The notes beneath the pieces are model-generated. The model made no database searches, was not told where the DNA came from, and worked only from the letters and a program-made list of their open reading frames with translations. The position numbers and the translations under genes are program-made. Below, in pieces: positions 1-5,026 of a stretch of 5,026 nucleotides of DNA; position 1 is the stretch's first letter; the number at the start of each line of letters is the position of its first letter. The DNA lies in contig CALGLS010000261.1 of the NCBI GenBank assembly GCA_937959375.1, forward strand, positions 1 to 5,026, written 5' to 3'. Origin of the DNA: an uncultured Saprospiraceae bacterium. Its GTDB lineage: Bacteria; Bacteroidota; Bacteroidia; Chitinophagales; Saprospiraceae.

Positions 1-28
1 TTCCTATGAAAATCAAGAGTTTATGGTT

Positions 29-60
29 CTCGCTAACAATTTTTTAATGAGTTTAGCGAG
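29..60. repeat. Short inverted repeat with T-rich loop near the left edge
   Basis: CTCGCTAA (29-36) and TTAGCGAG (53-60) are exact inverse complements, forming an 8-bp stem around a 16-base loop that contains six T in a row (40-45). It could belong to the 3' end of a gene left of the window. The T-run is in the loop rather than after the stem, so it is not a standard intrinsic terminator. The rest of 1-221 holds no gene that I can support. Confidence 0.4.
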
Positions 61-77
61 CTAACTGAATTCTAAAA

Positions 78-108
78 TTGGACGCGAGGTTCATAAAACA
101 TTGATTTG
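78..108 (+). promoter_or_regulatory. Weak candidate Bacteroidota-type promoter for the DUF4231 gene
   Basis: TTGATTTG at 101-108 differs at one position from the Bacteroidota -7 consensus TAnnTTTG, and a TTG at 78-80 lies 20 bases before it, a reasonable distance for the -33 element. It would give a leader of roughly 100 bases before the ATG at 222. In DNA this AT-rich such matches arise by chance, so this is only a candidate. Confidence 0.25.
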
Positions 109-119
109 CAATTAAATGG

Positions 120-182
120 AAATTTAAACATGCTCTAAACAAAAGCACTAAAATTAAACTTTTACTCAACCAAATTTAAACA
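120..182. repeat. Pair of 11-bp direct repeats (AAATTTAAACA) upstream of the DUF4231 gene
   Basis: AAATTTAAACA occurs at 120-130 and again at 172-182, start-to-start distance 52 bases, close to five helical turns. Both lie between the candidate promoter and the ATG at 222. They could be a paired protein-binding site, but their base composition is the same as the AT-rich surroundings, so chance is a serious alternative. Confidence 0.35.
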
Positions 183-221
183 GTTTATTGTCTTTCTTAT
201 CAACTTAAAGAGAAAAACCTT

Positions 222-659
222 ATGAACGAACAAGATTATATTAAAAATCGCATCGATTCCCAATTCGAGTATTACAACAAAAAAGGAAAACAATGTAAGA
301 ATAGATATCAAAGCCTCAAATTCATTGTAATTCTTTTATCTGTTTCCATTCCACTTATGACCGGTTTTATTACCAACGAGACCTTTTGGTTAAAAGTTGC
401 TATTGGAGTCGCCGGCGTTATCATTGCACTTATCGAAGGTATTCAATCTCTCTACAAATATCACGACAACTGGTTACTCTGCAGAAATGCGGCTGAATTT
501 TTAACTCGCGAAAAATTATACTATAAAACTAAATCGGGTCCATATAGCAATGGTGTAAGTTTAAAAAAATTGGTGGAACGCGTAGAGTCTTTCACTTCTG
601 AAGAAAACAAAAGTTGGACCTCTATTTCTAACGAGAAGGGTGTTGCGGATAATGAATAA
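222..659 (+). CDS. DUF4231 / SLATT-like two-helix membrane protein
   Basis: A complete 145-residue protein. The ATG at 222 is the first ATG after an in-frame TAA at 177-179, so the start is well supported; an A-rich AAAGAG stretch lies upstream but no strong Shine-Dalgarno, as is usual in Bacteroidota. The N-terminus (about 1-32) is polar, with an FEYYNKKGKQCKNRY-type stretch. It is followed by two hydrophobic segments, about 33-51 (with a central Pro44) and 57-77, then a conserved-looking tract: E72, YKYHDNW (78-84), R88, AEFLTREK (91-98), GPY (106-108), LVERVE (117-122) and W132. This order (short helix, two membrane helices, NW, A-E-L-REK, GPY, ERVE) and the length match my recollection of the DUF4231 family (Pfam PF14015), related to SLATT membrane domains. 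SLATT proteins are predicted effectors, possibly pore-forming, in nucleotide-signalling conflict systems; for stand-alone DUF4231 proteins the function is not established. It appears monocistronic and converges on the downstream gene. Family call likely; role unknown. Confidence 0.85.
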   Translation: MNEQDYIKNRIDSQFEYYNKKGKQCKNRYQSLKFIVILLSVSIPLMTGFITNETFWLKVAIGVAGVIIALIEGIQSLYKYHDNWLLCRNAAEFLTREKLYYKTKSGPYSNGVSLKKLVERVESFTSEENKSWTSISNEKGVADNE

Positions 660-729
660 TGGAATAAAGTTGTTTAAAGTAGGTAGCTCATCAAATATAA
701 TGATTTCCCTTTTAGCCTATTTTAAACAC

Positions 730-782
730 TAAGTTCACTGAGATTACTAAGCGCGTTATCGCGAAAAATCTGAGTGAACTTA
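730..782. terminator. Long imperfect palindrome in the convergent intergenic region (possible bidirectional terminator)
   Basis: Arms 730-745 and 767-782 (AGTTCACTGAGATT against AATCTGAGTGAACT) pair over 16 positions with one mismatch (740/772). Inside is a second 4-bp CGCG stem (752-755 with 760-763) closed by a TTAT loop, with asymmetric unpaired A-rich sides. It begins about 70 bases after the stop of the DUF4231 gene and lies between two convergent genes. It pairs equally well on both strands, which suits a bidirectional terminator. No U-tract follows on either strand, so it could also be a dispersed palindromic repeat. Confidence 0.5.
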
Positions 783-865
783 TGACTTCAGGCTTTGTTC
801 ATCAACATAGTAGCATTATATTCCTGTACTCATAAATTTGGCCAAAAGTCTCATAATACTTCCAT

Positions 866-908
866 GCAAAGAGTCCACTAACAACATTAATGTTAGCGGA
901 CTCTTTGC
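866..908 (-). terminator. Strong hairpin 31 nt past the large gene's stop (putative terminator, no clear U-tract)
   Basis: Arms 866-883 and 891-908 pair over 18 positions around a 7-nt loop (884-890). Read on the minus strand the only imperfection, 877/897, is a G-U wobble, so the stem is unbroken. Read on the plus strand the same position is an A/C mismatch. It begins 30 bases beyond the TAA of the minus-strand gene, as expected for its transcription end. No run of T follows on the minus strand, so it may act as an RNA-stabilising 3' stem-loop or a terminator that does not depend on a U-tract. Confidence 0.65.
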
Positions 909-938
909 CATTAAGGAAACTTAAACTTTCGATCCTTT

Positions 939-3900
939 TTATTTCAATATCGTTACATCCCCAGAATATTTTTCTACGTAGCCATCTGCAAACTCAATTT
1001 CAGCAACAAAGATAAATACTCCGGAGTCCATATTCTTTCCTTTAAAGGTACCATCCCAGCCCATCGAATCAAAGTTAAGTGGCAAATCTTCAGTTGTAAA
1101 AACTGTTTCGCCCCAGCGATCAAAAACACGTAGGTAATTTACTTTTTCAGTTCCTTTACCACCATAAATTGTAAAGTAATCATTTCTACCATCTCCGTTT
1201 GGTGAAAAGGCAGTAGGGATATAAATATTGCGATCTTTTTTGACAAAAATTTCAACGCGATCTGTTGCCGTACAACCTTCAGGAGAAATTAATTCTATTG
1301 TTACAAAGGTTTCATTCACTGGCGTAATCGAAGGACGTAAACAATCATAACAAGAAAGTAAATTTGGGCTAGTCCATATGAAGGTGTCAATATTTTGGGT
1401 CACGTCAATCAAAGCTTGTAACTGCAAACTATCACCCAACTCAACTACCACAGATGGATCTCCTAATTCAAGAATCAAAGGAGCCGGTCCAACCACTGCA
1501 ATATCTGTTTCGTAAGTACAACCCATCTCATCCATTACGGTAAAAGGATAAAGACCTTCTTCCAATCCAATAGAGAAAGGTGTGCTTGTAAAAGGGCCCT
1601 CATCAAAAGAATACGTATAGCCTGGTGTACCTCCAATTACTGAATCGATCTCAATCATTGCATCGTCGTCACCATAACAGCTTGGAGGAGTAATCGTGTA
1701 CAAAATATCGTCTGGTCTCTCTGGATTTTCACTCACTACGGTAGTTGCTGTTGTAGAACATCCGTTACTTACATCTACCACAAGCCATTCATAGGTTCCT
1801 TGTACATTTACAAGTACATCGGAACTATTCGCTCCAGAAACTATATTACCGTCTGGAGTCGACCAAGAAACTTCAAATCCCCCTACTCCCAATATGGTAC
1901 CATCCAAAGTTGCTTCCAAACTCATACAATTTAAAAATGCTGTTGTAGTGAGATCTAAAAGGGGTCCTTGATTATCTTCAATTATCGTTATTGAAGCATC
2001 ATCTGTACACCCATTTGCTGTATTTGTAACCGTCAGTGTATAAGTTCCACCTGCTGTCACCTCAGGATTCAATGTCGTATTTCCCGTAAGGGAACCACCT
2101 GACCAAAGTGCTTCAAAATCCATTCCTGAAGAAGAAGCAGTTGCATCTATTTCAACTGTAGTATTGAGACAGGTAATGTCCATTGGATTCTGAATACTCA
2201 CAACCGGTAATGCTTCTGAAGAAACTACCGTAACCATCGCTGTATCTGTGCAACCTCCAGGTTGGTTTGTTACGGTAAGGATATAAGTCCCCGCTTCATC
2301 GAGTTCAACATTAGGTTCATTATTGACAGAAATAATATTACCTCCATCTGTTGCCTCCCAAAAATATTCAAGTGTACCGCTGGGCGCTGACGAGAAGGCT
2401 CCATCCAGTACTAGTGCTGATTCGTTGCAGGTAATCGTCAAGGAGGTTAACGGAGTAACTAAAGCTGCCGGTGGTTCAAAAAATGAAACTGCTACACCTT
2501 CTCCGATTGACAAACAACCGTCTTGCATTACGACACCTCCATTGCCATCACTATTGCCGACAACAGCAGTGATATAATAAGTAGCGCCATAATTCATTCC
2601 ATTTTGAAAAGCGAATTCTGGAATGGTAGCATTATCAATTTCAGTTCCAATCATCGTTCCCGTTCCATCATGAAGTATATAAATCAGTTGATCATTATTA
2701 TCTAAAACGGGCGTCGTTACAATAGTGGCAACAGCCATATCATTACCACAGATGTTTATTGGTGTTTGGTCTAAGATACCAGCATCACTTGTACATGGAC
2801 ATTCATAAGTTCCAGCCACTTCTTCTGGTGCACAGTTGTTGACATCATCAACGAAAAAACTATAGGTCTCCCCTATTGTGATTGGGTTTGAAGTAAAGAC
2901 GTTACCAAGCAAATTTCCTGCATCTCCAGTTACCGTGTAGCTGTTTATATCTCCTCCAGTAATTTCGAAAGTAACGATGTAAGTCGTGTTCAAATCGTTG
3001 CACATGGCTGTCAAATTTGTCATCGTTGGGATGGCAAAATTGACTACTTCAATTTGATCTGTTGAAGTACATCCATTGTCATTTACAATCACTGAATAAA
3101 TTCCAGGATCGGTTACATTGATTAATTGACCACTTCCAGAACCAGCAGGTGACCAAGTGTATTGAGCTCCTGGATTTCCAGCATCGAGTGTCACTGAAGA
3201 ACCTGCACAAATAGTCGTATCATTTCCAAGTGCAACAACTGGTAAGGCACCAACCGTAATCAGTATGGAGTCTTCTAGTTCACAACTATTATTGTCCGTC
3301 ACTGTAACATGGTAGATGTCTTCCGTGTCGACCATCAAAGTTGGCGTTATATCTCCCGTTGACCATTCGTAAAAAACGGCCGTTGAATTGGTTGCGTCAA
3401 GCGTAGTATTTTCACCATCACATAATGCTAAAGAATCACCAATGTTGACGGTACTTGTATTGAAGTAAGATATTGAAATTTCATCATCTCGTGTACAACC
3501 TACTCCATCTACCAAAAGTACAGAGTAAGTACCCGCAGCATCGGATTCGATGATACGAATGGAATCGCCCACTCCGATATCACTCCAAGTCCAAGTACAA
3601 TCCAAACAATTAGAACCCGTATAAGCGTTGAGTTGAACTGGTTGGTTTGGACAAACAATAGTGTCTGCAAAGTCTACAAAAACGGAGCAGTCTGTTTTGA
3701 TCATCCAAAAATCGTTGAGTCCTTTTGTGTCTTCGGTTTTGTCACCACTGATTCCAGAAGAAGAATGACCAGCGAGGACATAACCCCCATCATCCGTTTG
3801 GAAGACGCTTTCGAGTACATCGTTTTGGTCTCCACCAAAAGCTTGATCCCATAGATAGGTTCCATCTTCTGCGAGGTAAACTAGTAGATAATCCCAGCCA

Positions 3901-5026
3901 CCATTTAGTGAGTTGTGTGATGCTAAATTAGATGGGCCTACTGTTGCTCCGGTAAAACCACCGAGCAAGAAGTTACCAACTGAATTTTGAGATACACTAT
4001 AACAGTTGTCAATATTATCACCACCAAACGTTTGATCCCATTCACGTTGATAAGTCGCATCAATTTTGATGGCCCACATGTCAACGATTCCAAAACTATT
4101 TTGACTTTTATCTGCTGAAATATTAGAACGTGATCCTCCTGTTAGGAGAAAGCCACCATCTTGCGTTTGTACGAATCCCTGCATCTCATCTTCATCGGTT
4201 CCACCATAGCGATTCTCATCTATTATTGTTCCGTCAAGAGAGCTTATTTTTAAAAACCAAAAATCTTTTACGCCAAGTAAATTGGTATTGACATCCAAAC
4301 CATCATTGTCAGATCGTGTGCCACCACCTACGTAATAATTTCCGTCAGGAGCTTCCTGAACCATGTTCAGTAAATCTTCTTCAGAGCCACCAAGGGTTTT
4401 ATCCCATTGTACGGTTCCGTTGATATCAACTTTGACCAACCAGTAATCCCAACCACCTTTGTTGGCTTCTGATTTTTCACCGCTAATACCAGAAAGAGAA
4501 CGGCCACCCATTAGGTAACCTCCATCGCTTGTTTCTATAATGGAGTAAAGGTGGTCAAGATTATCACCACCGTAGGTACTATCCCATTCGATGCCTCCAG
4601 TTGCATCGACTTTTACAATCCAGTAATCATCGAGTCCACGACTAGGGGAAGACTTATCACCACCTACATCAGAAGGAGAATAACCGGCTACAATATATCC
4701 GCCATCAGTAGTTTGTTGGACAGCCCATGGGCGTTCGAGTCCGTCACCACCATAGTTTGCTTCCCATTGGAGTATTCCATCTTCATCTGTTTTGACAAGC
4801 CAGTAGTCACCGCTACCATTGCTGGTCCCCATGAAGTCGCCATTTTGGCTAGAGGAAGAAAAACCTGCGAGGATGTAACCACCGTCATCGGTTTGTTCTA
4901 CACTGTTAAGTTCTTCCCAAATGTTACCGCCAAAATCGCGATCCCATTGCGGAATGGTTTGCGCCATTACGGTATCAGGTGCCGCAAAGAGTGCGAGCAT
5001 GGTACAAATCAAAATAGACTTGTAGA
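939..5026 (-). CDS. Large T9SS-secreted surface protein: repeat propeller, Ig-like modules and type B sorting domain (5' end beyond window)
   Basis: The frame stays open to the right edge and ends at TAA (939-941). The leftmost start in the window is a TTG at 5010-5012, but the codons above it (Y-K-S-I) continue a signal peptide, so the true start is probably just outside. Residues are numbered from that TTG. Layout: signal peptide with probable cleavage at VMA|Q (17/18); seven repeats of about 60 residues (23-441) with WDxxFGG, DGGY and DYWxxKxD signatures; about ten Ig/PKD/Fn3-like modules (about 447-1259), one SprB-repeat-like (about 1101-1178); and a C-terminal gliding-motility-associated domain (1260-1357). 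The protein should be exported by Sec, moved across the outer membrane by the T9SS and retained at the surface or released. Such proteins serve as adhesins, matrix components or carriers; no catalytic motif is visible, so adhesion or structure is inference. No partner gene is in the window. Frame and sorting class are very secure; the biological role is not. Confidence 0.95.
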   Translation of the reverse strand, partial: YKSILICTMLALFAAPDTVMAQTIPQWDRDFGGNIWEELNSVEQTDDGGYILAGFSSSSQNGDFMGTSNGSGDYWLVKTDEDGILQWEANYGGDGLERPWAVQQTTDGGYIVAGYSPSDVGGDKSSPSRGLDDYWIVKVDATGGIEWDSTYGGDNLDHLYSIIETSDGGYLMGGRSLSGISGEKSEANKGGWDYWLVKVDINGTVQWDKTLGGSEEDLLNMVQEAPDGNYYVGGGTRSDNDGLDVNTNLLGVKDFWFLKISSLDGTIIDENRYGGTDEDEMQGFVQTQDGGFLLTGGSRSNISADKSQNSFGIVDMWAIKIDATYQREWDQTFGGDNIDNCYSVSQNSVGNFLLGGFTGATVGPSNLASHNSLNGGWDYLLVYLAEDGTYLWDQAFGGDQNDVLESVFQTDDGGYVLAGHSSSGISGDKTEDTKGLNDFWMIKTDCSVFVDFADTIVCPNQPVQLNAYTGSNCLDCTWTWSDIGVGDSIRIIESDAAGTYSVLLVDGVGCTRDDEISISYFNTSTVNIGDSLALCDGENTTLDATNSTAVFYEWSTGDITPTLMVDTEDIYHVTVTDNNSCELEDSILITVGALPVVALGNDTTICAGSSVTLDAGNPGAQYTWSPAGSGSGQLINVTDPGIYSVIVNDNGCTSTDQIEVVNFAIPTMTNLTAMCNDLNTTYIVTFEITGGDINSYTVTGDAGNLLGNVFTSNPITIGETYSFFVDDVNNCAPEEVAGTYECPCTSDAGILDQTPINICGNDMAVATIVTTPVLDNNDQLIYILHDGTGTMIGTEIDNATIPEFAFQNGMNYGATYYITAVVGNSDGNGGVVMQDGCLSIGEGVAVSFFEPPAALVTPLTSLTITCNESALVLDGAFSSAPSGTLEYFWEATDGGNIISVNNEPNVELDEAGTYILTVTNQPGGCTDTAMVTVVSSEALPVVSIQNPMDITCLNTTVEIDATASSSGMDFEALWSGGSLTGNTTLNPEVTAGGTYTLTVTNTANGCTDDASITIIEDNQGPLLDLTTTAFLNCMSLEATLDGTILGVGGFEVSWSTPDGNIVSGANSSDVLVNVQGTYEWLVVDVSNGCSTTATTVVSENPERPDDILYTITPPSCYGDDDAMIEIDSVIGGTPGYTYSFDEGPFTSTPFSIGLEEGLYPFTVMDEMGCTYETDIAVVGPAPLILELGDPSVVVELGDSLQLQALIDVTQNIDTFIWTSPNLLSCYDCLRPSITPVNETFVTIELISPEGCTATDRVEIFVKKDRNIYIPTAFSPNGDGRNDYFTIYGGKGTEKVNYLRVFDRWGETVFTTEDLPLNFDSMGWDGTFKGKNMDSGVFIFVAEIEFADGYVEKYSGDVTILK
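942..1235 (-). other. T9SS type B sorting / gliding motility-associated C-terminal domain (CHU_C, TIGR04131-like)
   Basis: The last 98 residues (1260-1357) carry the diagnostic elements in order: I-Y-I-P-T-A-F-S-P-N-G-D-G-x-N-D-Y-F (1263-1280), L-R-V-F-D-R-W-G-E-x-V-F (about 1294-1305), G-W-D-G-T-F-K-G (about 1318-1325), S-G-V-F-I-F (about 1330-1335) and a terminal Y-S-G-D-V-T-I-L-K (1349-1357). This is the gliding-motility-associated C-terminal domain (PF13585 / TIGR04131). It directs proteins through the type IX system, in several cases with a need for a PorP/SprF-type partner; no such partner gene lies in this window. The domain is full length and unbroken, so the gene appears functional. 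Confidence 0.96.
1236..3662 (-). repeat. Array of about ten Ig/PKD/Fn3-like modules, each with a cysteine pair
   Basis: Residues 451-1259 form consecutive modules of roughly 65-110 residues. Most read: Cys near the start of the fold, [TL]-L-[DN]-A, a central W-S or Y-x-W, G-x-Y-x-[VL]-x-V-x-[DN], and a closing [GNS]-C. Cysteine pairs by residue are 454/506, 531/577, 602/648, 671/727, 755/833, 862/921, 948/1002, 1029/1085, 1112/1165 and 1221 or 1224 with 1247. The fourth and fifth modules are less typical and longer (Fn3-like). The ninth (about 1101-1178), with PSCYGDDDAMIEI and GGTPGYTYSFD, matches the SprB-repeat pattern (PF13573). The tenth, with W-T-S-P-N and S-C-Y-D-C just before the sorting domain, is the module commonly found next to CHU_C. 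They probably form a stiff stalk that presents the propeller away from the outer membrane. Fold assignments are by eye. Confidence 0.75.
1479..1712 (-). other. SprB-repeat-like module inside the large surface protein
   Basis: Residues about 1101-1178 read as I-T-P-P-S-C-Y-G-D-D-D-A, then G-G-T-P-G-Y-T-Y-S-F-D, then L-x-x-G-L-Y-x-F-T-V-M-D-E-M-G-C-T-Y-E. That order (SCxGxxDG, GGxPPYxYSW, LxAGxYxVTVTDxxGC) is the SprB repeat, named after the gliding adhesin SprB of Flavobacterium johnsoniae. Only one copy is evident here, whereas gliding adhesins usually carry many, so this alone does not make the protein a gliding adhesin. Confidence 0.75.
3690..4946 (-). repeat. Seven tandem ~60-residue WDxxFGG...DGGY...DYW repeats (protein-level)
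   Basis: Residues 23-441 of the large protein fall into seven consecutive repeats starting near W23, W83, W143, W203, about D265, W325 and W388. The consensus is W-D-x-x-[FY]-G-G, then about 12 residues later Q-T-x-D-G-G-Y-[IL]-[LV]-[AG]-G, a Ser/Gly-rich stretch often reading SGISG[DE]K, then G-x-x-D-[YF]-W-x-[VI]-K-x-D-x-x-G. Blades 1-3 have almost exact 60-residue periodicity. Blade 5 lacks the leading Trp (DENRYGG), blade 6 has VGNFLLGG instead of DGGY and DYLLVYL instead of DYWLVKx, and blade 4 has DGNYYVGGG. Repeats of this type occur in Bacteroidota surface proteins and resemble Delta-60/DUF5122-like propeller repeats. Seven copies suggest one closed seven-bladed beta-propeller, which is inference. 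The copies have diverged at DNA level, so they are not recent tandem duplications. Confidence 0.85.
4962..5026 (-). other. Signal peptide of the large surface protein (N-terminal residues beyond window)
   Basis: Translating from the right edge gives Y-K-S-I, then L/M-I-C-T-M-L-A-L-F-A-A-P-D-T-V-M-A, followed by Q-T. A lysine, a hydrophobic core and a small-residue V-M-A site followed by Gln make a normal Sec signal peptide with cleavage after the Ala at residue 17 (numbered from the TTG). The first repeat begins only five residues later. Because the lysine lies upstream of the TTG, translation must start further out, probably within a few codons of the window edge. Confidence 0.8.

Noticed and set aside
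2..64. Open plus-strand frame from the left edge to TAA at 62-64, possibly the tail of an upstream protein
   Set aside because: Only 20 codons, easily open by chance; another plus frame is also open for part of it, and it overlaps the inverted repeat at 29-60. Sequence to the left would settle it.
833..840. Exact TAnnTTTG match (TAAATTTG) on the plus strand
   Set aside because: No TTG at the expected distance upstream and no plus-strand gene downstream; it would only give RNA antisense to the large gene's 3' end. Likely chance in AT-rich DNA.
2323..2577. 84-codon open frame on the plus strand
   Set aside because: It lies entirely opposite the Ig-like region of the large gene; its Pro/Ser-rich translation has no recognisable fold and reflects antisense reading of Thr/Gly/Val codons.
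2523..2705. 60-codon open frame on the plus strand
   Set aside because: Antisense to the large gene, low-complexity Ile/Ser translation, overlaps another antisense frame, no support for expression.
3633..3854. 73-codon open frame on the plus strand
   Set aside because: Antisense to the end of the propeller region and the first Ig-like module; no family resemblance.
4270..4325. Possible calcium-binding loop (SDNDGLDVN) in blade 4
   Set aside because: It only partly matches a D-x-D-x-D-G loop and is not repeated in other blades, so metal binding cannot be supported.
4688..4888. 66-codon open frame on the minus strand
   Set aside because: Out-of-frame shadow inside the large gene, whose own frame shows clear repeats over the same bases.
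939..5026. Large gene as a classic SprB-type gliding adhesin
   Set aside because: Only one SprB-like module is present and the protein is far shorter than SprB; the sorting domain shows T9SS export, not a gliding role.

Overview
The window most likely comes from the phylum Bacteroidota. The large minus-strand gene ends in a gliding-motility-associated C-terminal domain (CHU_C / type B sorting signal of the type IX secretion system, T9SS), which is essentially confined to that phylum. The AT-rich intergenic DNA, the weak Shine-Dalgarno sequence and the chain of cysteine-paired Ig-like modules before the sorting domain fit this. A marine or activated-sludge type such as Saprospiria, Flavobacteriia or Cytophagia is plausible, but the genus cannot be told from this sequence.

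Layout: bases 1-221 are non-coding as far as I can see. They hold a short inverted repeat (29-60), a weak Bacteroidota-type promoter candidate (78-108) and an 11-bp direct repeat (120-130 and 172-182). Bases 222-659 (+) encode a 145-residue, two-helix membrane protein of the DUF4231 / SLATT-like type. Bases 660-938 are a convergent intergenic region with two strong hairpins (730-782 and 866-908), the second placed and paired as expected for the 3' end of the minus-strand gene. Bases 939-5026 (-) are one very large gene whose true start lies just past the right edge. It encodes a secreted surface protein with a signal peptide, seven WD..GG/DGGY repeats of about 60 residues (probably a seven-bladed beta-propeller), about ten Ig-like modules each with a cysteine pair (one resembling a SprB repeat), and the T9SS type B C-terminal signal.

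The two genes converge and show no sign of acting together. The large gene encodes an export-ready surface or adhesin-like protein that needs a T9SS encoded elsewhere. The small gene is a stand-alone inner-membrane protein whose family is related to predicted pore-forming effectors of nucleotide-signalling conflict systems, but no sensor or cyclase partner is visible here. I found no RNA gene, CRISPR array, insertion sequence or origin. I do not see a clearly new multi-gene system in this window. The points most worth a second look are the isolated SLATT-like gene, the propeller-plus-Ig architecture and the two hairpins.
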